A stretch of DNA of 64,000 nt from Actinocorallia herbida (lineage in GTDB: Bacteria; Actinomycetota; Actinomycetes; Streptosporangiales; Streptosporangiaceae): NCBI RefSeq assembly GCF_003751225.1, contig NZ_RJKE01000001.1, positions 1,178,001 through 1,242,000 on the forward strand, read 5' to 3'. The position numbers and the translations under genes are program-made. The notes beneath the pieces are model-generated. The model made no database searches. It had not been told where the DNA came from and worked only from the letters and a program-made list of their open reading frames with translations. Positions 42,927-51,331 of the stretch are shown piece by piece. Positions within the stretch are counted from its first letter, which is position 1, and each line of letters begins with the position of its first letter.

Positions 42927-43951
42927 CGGCGGACTCCCACCGCCGTCCAGGCGTGCACGACCGCCTCGTGTTCGGGCGAGCCTGCCCCGTACCGCGCGGA
43001 CGCGCTCGCCGTCGTCGCCGCGGCGAACCCCGTGAAGTCGGAGTCGGGGTAGAGGGCGCCGCCCGTCAGCGTGTCGAACCAGATCTGCCCGGCGCGCTCC
43101 CAGGCGTGCCCGCCGAGCTCGGCGGCCAGCAGGTAGAACGCCCGGTTGGGGATCCCCGAGTTGATGTGCACGCCCCCGTTGTCCTGGTGGGTGCGGACAT
43201 AGGCGTCCATATGGCCGGGCTGCGGGTCGCGGCCCAGCTCCGGGTCGTCGTAGGCGGTGCCCGGCGCCTTGAGCGAGCGCAGCGCCACCCCCTGGACCGA
43301 CGGGCCGAACAGCCCCGCGCCGATGAGCCAGTCGGCCTCGTCGGCGGTCTGCCCGAGGTGGTGCTGCTTGACCAGTGAGCCGAACACGTCGGACATCGAC
43401 TCGTTGAGCGCGCCGGGCTGCCCGTAGTAGGCGAGGTCCGCGGTGTGCTGGGTGACGCCGTGCGCCAGCTCGTGCGCGGTGACGTCGAGGGGGCCGGTGA
43501 AGGCCAGGAACAGCCTCCCGTCGCCGTCCCCGTAGACCATCTGGGCGCCGTCCCAGAAGGCGTTGTCGTAGTCGGCGCCGTAGTGGACCGTGGAGATCAT
43601 CTCCATCCCGGCGTTGTCGATGGAGTCGCGGTCGAAGACGTCCTCGAAGAAGCGGTACGTCGCGCCGAGCCAGTCGTAGGCTTGGTCGGCGGCGGGGTCG
43701 CCCGTCGGCTCCCGGCCCTCGGTGCGGACGGTCTTGCCGGGCAGCTCCTCAAGGTTCATCGCGTCCTTGATGGTCCGGTCGGGCTCGTCCCTGCGCCCGT
43801 TGCCCTGCCCGCCCGGTCCCGCCAGCCGTCTCTCGGTGCGGGTCGCCGCGTCCAGCCGGAGGGTGCGCAGCGCCAGTGCGCGCAGCTCCGGGTCGGTGGA
43901 ACTCTCCAGGACCCGTTCCAGGATGTGCGGGGGCACGATCGTGCATCTCAT
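42923..43951 (-). CDS. protealysin-like M4 zinc metalloprotease
   Basis: A 342-aa thermolysin-family protease without a secretion signal. The N-terminus MRCTIVPPHILERVLES is the short protealysin-type propeptide, which marks the branch made as a cytoplasmic precursor. The catalytic site has HELAH (160-164, zinc ligands and general base) and the third ligand Glu184 in ALNESMSDVF. A later His in GGVHINSGIPNRAFY completes the transition-state site. ATG 43951 gives the normal propeptide start; GTG 43960 is an alternative. The frame is intact. Its stop overlaps the emfourin inhibitor gene. Such proteases often act on cell contact or during invasion; the role in this organism is unknown. Confidence 0.92.
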   Translation of the reverse strand: MRCTIVPPHILERVLESSTDPELRALALRTLRLDAATRTERRLAGPGGQGNGRRDEPDRTIKDAMNLEELPGKTVRTEGREPTGDPAADQAYDWLGATYRFFEDVFDRDSIDNAGMEMISTVHYGADYDNAFWDGAQMVYGDGDGRLFLAFTGPLDVTAHELAHGVTQHTADLAYYGQPGALNESMSDVFGSLVKQHHLGQTADEADWLIGAGLFGPSVQGVALRSLKAPGTAYDDPELGRDPQPGHMDAYVRTHQDNGGVHINSGIPNRAFYLLAAELGGHAWERAGQIWFDTLTGGALYPDSDFTGFAAATTASASARYGAGSPEHEAVVHAWTAVGVRR

Positions 43952-44097
43952 GCGGTCCACCGTGTCACGGCGGGGTGCCGGGGCCCAGGGAAATCGCCGT
44001 GCCGCGGCCGGATCCGGTCGCTTTCCGTATCCGGATGATCACCAGGTGGCGGTACGGGCGCCCGATTCACGGCGGGCCATGCGGGACAATGGGCGAT

Positions 44098-44874
44098 GTG
44101 ACGATCTATCGCGATGAGGGCATTGTGCTGCGCACCCAGAAGCTGGGGGAGGCCGACCGGATCGTCACCGTCCTCACCCGGCGGACCGGCAAGATCCGGG
44201 CCGTCGCCAAGGGCGTCCGCAAGACCAGGTCGAAGTTCGGCGCCCGCCTTGAGCCGTTCACCCACGTGGACCTCCAGCTGTACGAGAAGCGCTCGCTCGA
44301 CCTGATCTCCCAGGCCGAGACGATCCGGCCCTACGGCGAGCCGCTCGTTCACGACTACCCCCGCTACACCGCGGGCGTGGCGATGCTGGAGGCCGCCGAG
44401 AAGCTCACCGCCGAGGAGCGCGAGCCGGCGCTGCGGCAGTTCCTGCTGCTCGTCGGGGCCCTGCGCACCCTCGGCGACCTCAGTCACGAGCCCCGGCTGG
44501 TGCTCGACGCGTTCCTGCTGCGGTCCCTGTCCGTCGCGGGATGGGCGCCCGCGCTCGACGAGTGCGCGCGTTGCGGCGGCCGGGCCGGCATCCGCGGCTT
44601 CTCCCTCCCGGCGGGCGGCGCGCTGTGCCTGGCCTGCCGGGTGCCGGGCTCGGCCACACCGGCCCCCGAGACCTTCGAACTCATGATCGCGCTGCTGCGC
44701 GGCGACTGGGAATCCGCCGACGGCAGTGATGATCGACACCGGGTAGAGTGCAGCGGCCTCGTGGCCGCCTACCTGCAATGGCACCTGGAACACGGGATCA
44801 GATCGCTGCGCCACGTCGAGAGGAGCAAGACAGTTGAGGTTCCGCGCACCGGACCCGCACCCGAGCGGAGCTAA
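44098..44874 (+). CDS. recO: DNA repair protein RecO
   Basis: A 258-aa recombination mediator that loads RecA through RecFOR. The N-terminal OB fold has [20 protein letters not shown] and [17 protein letters not shown]; a helical domain and a zinc-binding pair CARCGG ... CLAC follow. GTG 44098 gives the usual short lead (VTIYRDEG); ATG 44089 in the same frame is possible. Its end overlaps uppS by 41 bases, an unusually long coupling. Confidence 0.95.
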   Translation: MTIYRDEGIVLRTQKLGEADRIVTVLTRRTGKIRAVAKGVRKTRSKFGARLEPFTHVDLQLYEKRSLDLISQAETIRPYGEPLVHDYPRYTAGVAMLEAAEKLTAEEREPALRQFLLLVGALRTLGDLSHEPRLVLDAFLLRSLSVAGWAPALDECARCGGRAGIRGFSLPAGGALCLACRVPGSATPAPETFELMIALLRGDWESADGSDDRHRVECSGLVAAYLQWHLEHGIRSLRHVERSKTVEVPRTGPAPERS

Positions 44875-45616
44875 GCCACCGGAACTGCCCAAGGAGCTGA
44901 TCCCGCGGCATGTGGCGATCGTCATGGACGGCAACGGCCGCTGGGCCAAGGAACGCGGCCTGGCCCGCACCGAGGGCCACAAGCAGGGCGAGTACTCCCT
45001 GTTCGACGTGGTCGAGGGCGCGATCGAGCTCGGCGTGCCCTATCTGTCGGCCTACGCCTTCTCCACCGAGAACTGGCGCCGCTCGCCCGAGGAGGTCCGC
45101 TTCCTCATGGGCTTCAACCGCGAGGTGCTGCGCCGCCGCCGCGACCAGCTCAACTCCCTGGGCGTCCGGGTGGTCTGGGCGGGCCGCAAGCCCAAGCTCT
45201 GGCGCTCGGTGATCTCGGAGCTGGAGACGGCCGAGGAGATCACCCGGAACAACGACGTCCTCACCCTCCAGTTCTGCGTGAACTACGGAGGCCGGGCCGA
45301 GATCGCCGACGCGATGGCCGCGATGGGCCGCGACGTCAAGGCCGGGAAGCTCAACCCGGAGAAGATCGGCGAGAAGACCGTGGCGAAGTACCTGTACCAG
45401 CCGTCGGTGCCGGACGTGGATCTCTTCCTGCGGCCGTCGGGGGAGCAGCGCACGTCGAACTTCCTGGCCTGGCAGTCGGCCTACGCCGAGATGGTCTTCA
45501 TGGACACCCTCTGGCCCGACTTCGACCGGCGGCACTTCTGGTACGCCTGCGAGGTCTACGCGAGCCGGGACCGCCGTTACGGCGGCGCGGAACCCAATCC
45601 TGTAATTACTACCTGA
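44834..45616 (+). CDS. uppS: isoprenyl (undecaprenyl-type) diphosphate synthase
   Basis: A 260-aa cis-prenyltransferase that makes the polyprenyl carrier for peptidoglycan and other wall glycans. Conserved blocks are [13 protein letters not shown] (catalytic Asp), [11 protein letters not shown] and [18 protein letters not shown], ending with the typical DFDRRHFW. It starts with TTG 44834 after GAGGAGC and is nested 41 bases into recO. The product may serve as the carrier for the lipid-linked sugars implied by the UbiA, GtrA and GT-C genes nearby. Confidence 0.96.
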   Translation: MRFRAPDPHPSGAKPPELPKELIPRHVAIVMDGNGRWAKERGLARTEGHKQGEYSLFDVVEGAIELGVPYLSAYAFSTENWRRSPEEVRFLMGFNREVLRRRRDQLNSLGVRVVWAGRKPKLWRSVISELETAEEITRNNDVLTLQFCVNYGGRAEIADAMAAMGRDVKAGKLNPEKIGEKTVAKYLYQPSVPDVDLFLRPSGEQRTSNFLAWQSAYAEMVFMDTLWPDFDRRHFWYACEVYASRDRRYGGAEPNPVITT

Positions 45617-45638
45617 TTAGTGTAGTATCTCGTCCAGT

Positions 45639-45677
45639 GAGGGGCACCGCTCTCACGGCGCGCGACCGGTGCCCCTC
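45639..45677 (+). terminator. terminator after uppS
   Basis: GAGGGGCACCG (45639-45649) and CGGTGCCCCTC (45667-45677) form an 11-bp stem, followed by CTTCTGTTCC. Confidence 0.75.
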
Positions 45678-45764
45678 CTTCTGTTCCCCCGCTGTGCTTC
45701 TCCGGCAGGGACGTGCAGGAAAAAGGCACAGGTTTGTCAGGGCATGCCGATAGGGTGCCGCGTC

Positions 45765-46604
45765 ATGAGCTTCCCCCCATCCGGTCCGCCCTATCCCGGG
45801 GACCCCAACCAGCCGCAGCCCCCGTACGGGCAGCCTCCGCAGCCCTACCAGCAGTACGGGCAGCCGGGCGGACCCCAGGACGCCTACGGCCAGCCCCCGC
45901 AGCAGCCGGGCCCCTACGGGCAGCCGGGCGGCCCCGGCACCCCGCCGCCGTTCCCCGGCGCCCAGGGCACGCCTCCGCCCTTCCCCGGGGCCCCCGTCCC
46001 CGGCGGCAACCCCTTCGACCCTCCGGGCGGCTATCCGCCGCCACCTCCGCGCCGCGGTGGGAACAAGATCGCGAAGAAACTCGCCGGGTTCGGCGGTGTG
46101 ATCATCGCGATCGTCGTGCTGATCGCTGTGAAGCTGGGCCTGGGCGCCGGTCTGAATGCCGCCGGCGACGCCCTGGACGAGCCCGACCGTGTCGGCCCTT
46201 CCCAGGAGATCACCGAGGCCGCGTCGATGGATCCGTGGGACCTCAAGGTCGGCGACTGCTTCATGGACGACCAGAGCACGACCCCGACGACGACGGAGGA
46301 CGGCCAGACCGTCTACCGGATCGACGCGCTGCCCTGCACCGACGCGCACAACGCCCAGGTGTTCACCTCGCTGTCCCTGTCCGGCGCCTTCCCCGGCGGT
46401 CAGGCGATCGTCGACAAGTGCAGCAAGAAGCTCGAAGGGTGGATCGACGGGCACGCCGCGGCGACCAAGAAGCTGGCGAAGCTGGACCCGAACTTCGGCG
46501 CCCTCGCCTACTTCCCGGAGGAGACCGGCTGGGAGATCGGCAGCAACCGGATCACGTGCAGCATCTATACGAACAAGAACATCACCTTCAAGCTGCCCAC
46601 CTGA
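45765..46604 (+). CDS. membrane protein with septum-formation domain
   Basis: A 279-aa protein. Residues 1-98 are a Pro/Gly/Gln/Tyr-rich cytoplasmic tail built of imperfect PYGQP-type repeats. One membrane helix (about 108-129) follows, then an external domain: DLKVGDCFMD, ALPCTDAHNAQVF, FPGGQAIVDKCSKKL and a final ITCSIY. This is the pattern of the septum-formation-related domain, with four Cys that probably form two disulfides. Function is not established; a role at the cell envelope or division site is likely. ATG 45765 is chosen; ATG 45744 is in frame. A strong terminator follows. Confidence 0.75.
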   Translation: MSFPPSGPPYPGDPNQPQPPYGQPPQPYQQYGQPGGPQDAYGQPPQQPGPYGQPGGPGTPPPFPGAQGTPPPFPGAPVPGGNPFDPPGGYPPPPPRRGGNKIAKKLAGFGGVIIAIVVLIAVKLGLGAGLNAAGDALDEPDRVGPSQEITEAASMDPWDLKVGDCFMDDQSTTPTTTEDGQTVYRIDALPCTDAHNAQVFTSLSLSGAFPGGQAIVDKCSKKLEGWIDGHAAATKKLAKLDPNFGALAYFPEETGWEIGSNRITCSIYTNKNITFKLPT

Positions 46605-46639
46605 GGGTCGGCAAGGTAAAGAGTAAAGAGATCGGTCAA

Positions 46640-46675
46640 GCCGCCTCCGGAAGATCCGGAGGCGGCTTTTTCTTT
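46640..46675 (+). terminator. strong Rho-independent terminator
   Basis: GCCGCCTCCGGA-AGA-TCCGGAGGCGGC (46640-46666) is a perfect 12-bp stem with a 3-base loop followed by TTTTTCTTT, the clearest classical terminator of the window. Confidence 0.92.
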
Positions 46676-47151
46676 ACCTTCGCGCAGGTCGCCCCGGCGC
46701 CAGGGCAAAGGACGCCTTGGGGAAGCGGCCGCGCGCCGCGGCAGGGGCCCTGAGGGGTCGACTCCCTGGTCAGGTCGCTGGATGAGGCCGTCGCGACGCG
46801 GGGGGAGCGGCCCCTCGAAGGGTGGTCGCGGCCATGATCGGGAAATCCGTACAAATCTCGTTACCCCTTTGAGATATGGGGTTTCGCGCCCTCCTGCATA
46901 CCGGAGTGAAGCGGACATTTGACGCCTCCTTGACGGATATGGTTAACTAACCGTTATCAAGACAAGAACGGGCAAACCAGCCCCGGGTCTTGGTCTGACA
47001 AAGCGGCTTTCAGCCCGCATCATGCGCGGTCCTTCGCCCCCGGCGTACGACGCGCGACAGCCCGGACTCCTTCAAGGAGCCGACGGCCACGAGATCCCGA
47101 TCCGATCACGCCGCCCGGGCTGAGCCCTGTCACCCGATCAAAGGAACGATC
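46676..47151 (+). other. 476-bp leader/intergenic before the RlpA-like gene
   Basis: A long gap with AT-rich islands unlike the rest of the window (46850-46990). It holds a candidate promoter around 46930 and about 190 bases of probable untranslated leader. In the leader, AGCCCGG (47059-47065) can pair with CCGGGCT (47115-47121) around an inner CTCCT-TCA-AGGAG hairpin. Long leaders before wall-remodelling genes of this kind are often c-di-AMP (ydaO) riboswitches in Actinobacteria. I could not find the conserved core of that class by eye, so this is left as an unnamed structured leader. Confidence 0.5.
46930..46958 (+). promoter_or_regulatory. candidate promoter of the RlpA-like gene
   Basis: TTGACG (46930-46935) as -35 and GTTATC (46953-46958) as a weak -10 with a 17-base spacer. 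The spacer holds the short palindrome GGTTA-AC-TAACC (46941-46952), a possible operator. Confidence 0.4.
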
Positions 47152-47757
47152 TTGTCGAAGCGTGCTCTCACCCTGTCCCTGACCGGCGTCGTGGCCCTCG
47201 CGGCCGTCACCACCGGCGTCGTCGCCAATGCCGACGACTCGGCGGCTCCCGCGTCCGCGACCGCTGCCGTCTCGACGAAGAGCGCCGCCTCCTCCGCTCC
47301 GTCCGCCGCCGAGAAGAAGGCCGCCGACGAGGCGAAGAAGGAGAAGGCCGAGGCCAAGGCCAAGGTCCTGTGGTCCGGCACCACGACCGCGTCCTACTTC
47401 TGGGACGACGGCTCCGGCGTCGCCGGCGACACCGGCGCCCCGGCGTCCGGCAAGCCGATGCAGAAGGGCATGTTCGCCTCGCCGTCCTGGCCGATGAACA
47501 CCAAGGTGAAGGTCACCTACAAGGACCGCTCCGTCACCGGCTTCGTCGGCGACCGCGGCCCGGGCGAGCCGTCGCACCGCGGCGTCATGCTCGACCTCGA
47601 CACCTACACCTTCCGGTACCTGTACGACGGCGGCAAGCCGTCCAACGTCTACAGCGCGGGCGTCGACGAAGGCCACCTGAAGGGCGTCAAGGTCGAGGTC
47701 CTCCAGTGGGGCAGCGGCGCCGGCACCAAGGGCGCCTGGCAGCCCTTCGGCTCCTGA
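47152..47757 (+). CDS. secreted RlpA-like double-psi beta-barrel protein
   Basis: A 201-aa exported protein starting with TTG 47152 after AAAGGAACG. Signal peptide to about VVANADD (residue 28), then an Ala/Lys/Glu-rich stretch likely forming a helix (residues 35-72), then a DPBB domain: ASYFWDDG, FASPSWPMNTKVKVTY, and the conserved FVGDRGPG with the catalytic-type Asp, followed by RGVMLDLD. RlpA/expansin-like folds bind or cut peptidoglycan or cellulose-like glycans. The GDRGPG acid is kept. Long structured leader upstream. Confidence 0.82.
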   Translation: MSKRALTLSLTGVVALAAVTTGVVANADDSAAPASATAAVSTKSAASSAPSAAEKKAADEAKKEKAEAKAKVLWSGTTTASYFWDDGSGVAGDTGAPASGKPMQKGMFASPSWPMNTKVKVTYKDRSVTGFVGDRGPGEPSHRGVMLDLDTYTFRYLYDGGKPSNVYSAGVDEGHLKGVKVEVLQWGSGAGTKGAWQPFGS

Positions 47758-47822
47758 CCTTGATCTGGAACGTTCCGATCTACCCTCCGGCGTTCCGATC
47801 CGCCTGACCCTCCGACGCGAAA

Positions 47823-47891
47823 GCCCCGGCCGCCCCCCGGCCGGGGCCTTCGCGCACCAGAAGGGGCCGTCCCGATGGGACGGCCCCTTCT
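47823..47891. terminator. pair of hairpins between convergent RlpA-like gene and glyS
   Basis: Two stems stand side by side: GCCCCGGCCG/CGGCCGGGGC (47823-47847, 10 bp) and the perfect 15-bp AGAAGGGGCCGTCCC / GGGACGGCCCCTTCT (47859-47873 / 47877-47891) with loop GAT. They end transcripts from both sides. Confidence 0.8.
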
Positions 47892-47905
47892 GTTGCGTAC
47901 GGGAT

Positions 47906-49294
47906 CTAGCAGCCGATGAGCTGGGCGGCGAGGAAGCCCTCGACCTGGTCCAGGCTGATCCGCTCCTGCTTCATGCTGTCGCGCTCACGAATGGTCACCG
48001 TCTGGTCTTCCAGCGTGTCGAAGTCGACGGTGACGCAGAACGGGGTGCCGATCTCGTCCTGGCGGCGGTAGCGGCGGCCGATGCCGCTGGCGTCGTCGAA
48101 CTCGACGTTCCAGTGCTTGCGCAGCCGGGCGGCGAGGTCGCGGGCCTTGGGGGAGAGGTCGGTGTTGCGGGACAGCGGCAGCACCGCGACCTTGACCGGG
48201 GCCAGCCGCGGGTCGAGCCGCAGCGAGATCCGGGTCTCCATCTGGCCCTTGGCGTTGGGCGCCTGGTCCTCGGTGTAGGCGTCCATGAGGAAGGTCAGCA
48301 TCGCCCGGTCGACGCCCGCCGCGGGCTCGATCACGAACGGGGTGTAGCGCTCGCCGCTGGCCTGGTCGAAGAAGTTCAGCTCCTTGCCGGAGGCCGCGGA
48401 GTGCGCGTTCAGGTCGTAGTCGGTGCGGTTGGCGATGCCCTCGAGCTCGCCCCACTCCGAACCCTGGAAGCCGAAGCGGTACTCGATGTCCACGGTCCGC
48501 TTGGAGTAGTGGCTCAGCTTCTCCTTGGCGTGCTCGTAGAACCGGAGGTTCTCCTCGCGGATGCCCAGGTCGCGGTACCACGCCATGCGGGTGTCGATCC
48601 AGTACTGGTGCCACTCCTCGTCCGTGCCCGGCTGGACGAAGAACTCCATCTCCATCTGCTCGAACTCGCGGGTCCGGAAGATGAAGTTGCCCGGGGTGAT
48701 CTCGTTGCGGAACGACTTGCCGATCTGGCCGATGCCGAAGGGCACCTTGCGGCGGGCCGCCTGCTCGACGTTCTTGTAGTTGATGAAGATGCCCTGGGCG
48801 GTCTCCGGCCGCAGGTAGGCCAGGCCCGAGGCGTCCTCGACGGGGCCGAGGTAGGTCTTGAGCAGGCCGCTGAACTGCTTGGGCTCGGTGAACGCGCCCT
48901 TGGTGCCGCAGTTCACACAGGTGAGGTCGGCGAGGCCGTGCTCCGGCGGGCGGCCGTGCTTCTCCTCGTACGCCTCCTCCAGGTGGTCGGCGCGGTACCG
49001 CTTGTGGCAGTTCTGGCACTCGGTCAGCGGGTCCGTGAACGTCTGGACGTGGCCGCTCGCCTCCCACACCTCACGGTTGAGGATGACGCAGGAGTCGAGG
49101 CCGACGACGTCGTCGCGGCCCTGCACCATGGACTTCCACCACTGGCGCTTGACGTTGTTCTTGAGCTCGATACCGAGCGGGCCGTAGTCCCAGGACGCAC
49201 GGAGCCCGCCGTAGATCTCGCTCGAGGGGAACACGATGCCCCTCTTCTGGGACAGCGAGACGATCTTTTCCATCACATCGGAACGGCGGGCCAT
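47906..49294 (-). CDS. glyS: glycine--tRNA ligase (alpha2 class II type)
   Basis: A 462-aa class II aminoacyl-tRNA synthetase charging tRNA-Gly. It starts [23 protein letters not shown] after six residues (MARRSD). Motif 2 reads [25 protein letters not shown] and motif 3 lies near [16 protein letters not shown]; the anticodon-binding domain follows (KVAVLPLS). A zinc-ribbon insertion has CQNC and CVNC. ATG 49294 follows GGAGA. Normal length and frame; housekeeping gene. Confidence 0.97.
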   Translation of the reverse strand: MARRSDVMEKIVSLSQKRGIVFPSSEIYGGLRASWDYGPLGIELKNNVKRQWWKSMVQGRDDVVGLDSCVILNREVWEASGHVQTFTDPLTECQNCHKRYRADHLEEAYEEKHGRPPEHGLADLTCVNCGTKGAFTEPKQFSGLLKTYLGPVEDASGLAYLRPETAQGIFINYKNVEQAARRKVPFGIGQIGKSFRNEITPGNFIFRTREFEQMEMEFFVQPGTDEEWHQYWIDTRMAWYRDLGIREENLRFYEHAKEKLSHYSKRTVDIEYRFGFQGSEWGELEGIANRTDYDLNAHSAASGKELNFFDQASGERYTPFVIEPAAGVDRAMLTFLMDAYTEDQAPNAKGQMETRISLRLDPRLAPVKVAVLPLSRNTDLSPKARDLAARLRKHWNVEFDDASGIGRRYRRQDEIGTPFCVTVDFDTLEDQTVTIRERDSMKQERISLDQVEGFLAAQLIGC

Positions 49295-49388
49295 GAGTAT
49301 GTCTCCAGCAGGGAACCCCGGTAATTGACGGTTTTGAGTCTAGGGCACCGGGGTAGGACGCCACGTCGATTAACCCCGTGGCGGCCGG

Positions 49389-50645
49389 TCAGTAGACGAG
49401 TCCGTCGACGATGTTGCTGTCCACGTGCAGCTTGATCCCTCCGTGCTTCTCCGCGTGCCCGCCCCGGTACTGCTTGATCCGCCGGTGCGGGTGCCACAGG
49501 TCGTCGGGCACGTGCTTCTCCCCGTGCACCCGCCTGCGGCCGTCCCAGCGGGCGAACCAGATGGCGTCGGGCCTGGTGAAGTCCTCCTCGAGGCCCGCCA
49601 CGCGGTCGGCCTCGGCGAGGTCCTTGATCCCGGAGGAGACGCTGCTGTAGACGCCGGACCGGTAGTCCAGTTCGTGCAGGCGGTCCGTCCAGGCGTGCAT
49701 GAACCTGAGGACGGCCTTGCGGCAGCCCTTGTCCTTGCGGCTGTAGGCCTCGATGTCGAAGTAGAGCGGCTGCCCTTCGGGGATGCCGAGCTCGTCGGCC
49801 TTGGCGACCGCGTCCTCGGCGCTGAGCGCGCCCTTCTCCGTGGCGTCGTCCTTGCCGAAGCGGGCGCGGAAGGGGGAACAGGGCGCCTGCGGGCCCACGT
49901 AGGTGGGGATCAGGCGGTAGCCCATCGCCCGGACGTCCTTCACCCAGGACCTGGTGAGCCGGGGCTGGGCGCAGCCGCGCGCGGCGCCGCCGATGTAGAT
50001 GTTGGCGATGGAGTACGCCTCCCGCCACGCGCGCATGGTGCGCCGGGAGGGGGCGGAGCAGGTGTCGAACCCCGGCCCGCGGTGCCAGGACCGCGGCCGT
50101 TCCTCGGGCTCGTCGAACTCCTCGGACTCGGGCTCGGGCGGGGCGCCGGGCCCTGCCGTCGCGCTGCGCAGGGTGCGCTCCAGGAGCGCGCGGTCGGCGC
50201 CGTAGACCCCGGTGATCCGCACGCCGGACTGCGGCAGGTCGAGCGTCATCTGCCGGTCGACGGCAGGGGCCACCTTCAGCGTGCTGAGCGCGGTCCGGGC
50301 GGCGCGCCGCCCGGGGTCGGGCGCCCGGCGCTCGGCGGCGGGCAGCGCGGTGACGTGGATCGCCTCGGTCCTGCCGACGACCCGGGCCGGGCAGTGCGGC
50401 TCGCCGCTCGGGGCGCCGAGGTAGACGGCGTGCTCGTCGAACCGGACGCACCGGTGCGGATCCCCGTCGAGGCGGTAGACGGGCCAGCCCTTGGGGACGG
50501 CGATCCGCAGTCCCCCGTACTCGACGGTGTGGGCGGGGGCCTCCGGCAGCGCGGTCGCGTCCGGGCCCGGGGAGATCGCGGCGATCCCCACGATGGCGGA
50601 GACCGCGCCGAGGCCCCCGATGGAAAGGATGACGGCTCTGCGCAT
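49389..50645 (-). CDS. exported DUF1906 (glycoside-hydrolase-like) protein
   Basis: A 418-aa exported protein. The N-terminus MRRAVILSIGGLGAVSAIVGIAAI is an uncleaved anchor or signal. Residues ~30-170 are a domain of unknown type. From FDTCSAPSRRTMRAW onwards a DUF1906 (Rv2525c-like) TIM-barrel follows: YIGG, GYRLIPTYVGPQAPC, PLYFDIEAYS, SGVYSSVSSG and DAIWFARWDG. This fold is related to wall-acting glycoside hydrolases, and the family Asp and Glu (FDIE) are kept. Start ATG 50645 follows GGGGGAA; an upstream extension lacks a ribosome site. Probable role at the cell wall. Confidence 0.82.
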   Translation of the reverse strand: MRRAVILSIGGLGAVSAIVGIAAISPGPDATALPEAPAHTVEYGGLRIAVPKGWPVYRLDGDPHRCVRFDEHAVYLGAPSGEPHCPARVVGRTEAIHVTALPAAERRAPDPGRRAARTALSTLKVAPAVDRQMTLDLPQSGVRITGVYGADRALLERTLRSATAGPGAPPEPESEEFDEPEERPRSWHRGPGFDTCSAPSRRTMRAWREAYSIANIYIGGAARGCAQPRLTRSWVKDVRAMGYRLIPTYVGPQAPCSPFRARFGKDDATEKGALSAEDAVAKADELGIPEGQPLYFDIEAYSRKDKGCRKAVLRFMHAWTDRLHELDYRSGVYSSVSSGIKDLAEADRVAGLEEDFTRPDAIWFARWDGRRRVHGEKHVPDDLWHPHRRIKQYRGGHAEKHGGIKLHVDSNIVDGLVY

Positions 50646-50719
50646 TGTGCGTTCCCCCCAAGCGGATCTTGCCATTGATCACCGGAGGGGAGCGGGGGCA
50701 AACCCGGCCCGGCCAGGCC

Positions 50720-50992
50720 TTACCCGGGCTTGATCACTTCGTAGGCGCCGGGTTCGTCGACGGCGAGGGCGGAGAGCGGGACGAAGTACTGCCGGACGGC
50801 GCCGAGCGCGCGGCGGTAGAAGCCGGCGCCCTCCCACCGGGTGACCAGGGCCCACAGCTCCGGGTCGTCCACGCAGCGGCCGAGGTCGCCGCCGAGGTAG
50901 CCGGGGGCCGCCTCCCAGGCGGCGAGAACGGGGGCGATGCGGGCGGTGAAGTCGGCGTCGTCGGCGACGCGGTACCTGGTGATCGCGATCAT
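50720..50992 (-). CDS. antibiotic biosynthesis monooxygenase (ABM) fold protein
   Basis: A 90-aa ferredoxin-like alpha/beta protein beginning MIAITRYRVADDADFTARIAPVL, with ALVTRWEGAGFYRRAL. This is the layout of the ABM family of small cofactor-free oxygenases or heme-degrading-like proteins; no activity can be inferred. It is divergent from the next gene with only 26 bp between the starts. Confidence 0.78.
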   Translation of the reverse strand: MIAITRYRVADDADFTARIAPVLAAWEAAPGYLGGDLGRCVDDPELWALVTRWEGAGFYRRALGAVRQYFVPLSALAVDEPGAYEVIKPG

Positions 50993-51018
50993 CGGGCCAT
51001 CCTGGCACCCTGGGCGGC

Positions 51019-51300
51019 ATGGCTTTGCGCGATGTGGTGGAACGGCACAGTGCGACGACCGTGGTGTTCCTGCACCGGCTGCCGCCGTGGGTGCTCCCGC
51101 TGGTGGTGGCCGTGCTCATGGTGGTCGGGCTGTTCGTGCGCTCGTGGGCGGGCGCGCTGGCGATGCTCGTGCTGGCGTTGTTCCTCGGCTGGTTCGCCTA
51201 TCTTTCGTGGCCGGGCCTGCCGTGGACGGCGCGGCTTCTGCGGGTGGCGGCCGTGGTCCTGCTCCTGGCCTTCGCGGTGGGCGATATCACTCGATTTTGA
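51019..51300 (+). CDS. small membrane protein, DUF6703-like
   Basis: A 93-aa protein with three hydrophobic helices (about 24-40, 44-62, 70-88) and no other motif. It looks like the small actinobacterial membrane protein family DUF6703. Its stop codon TGA forms the first three bases of the Zur box of the zinc operon. Confidence 0.7.
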   Translation: MALRDVVERHSATTVVFLHRLPPWVLPLVVAVLMVVGLFVRSWAGALAMLVLALFLGWFAYLSWPGLPWTARLLRVAAVVLLLAFAVGDITRF

Positions 51301-51312
51301 CAATCGTTTTCA
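51298..51312. promoter_or_regulatory. Zur box upstream of znuA
   Basis: TGACAATCGTTTTCA is a 15-bp 7-1-7 near-palindrome that agrees closely with the Streptomyces Zur box (TGAAAATnATTTTCA-like). It ends 19 bp before the znuA start, and zur is the last gene of the operon, so zinc-loaded Zur should repress its own operon from here. Confidence 0.82.
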
Positions 51313-51331
51313 TTTTCCGCATGATGGGGGT

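Noticed and set aside
46676-47151. c-di-AMP (ydaO) riboswitch before the RlpA-like gene
   Set aside because: Context fits, but the conserved GGGTGAATC- and CCCGACAGC-type core segments could not be found by eye; listed only as a structured leader.
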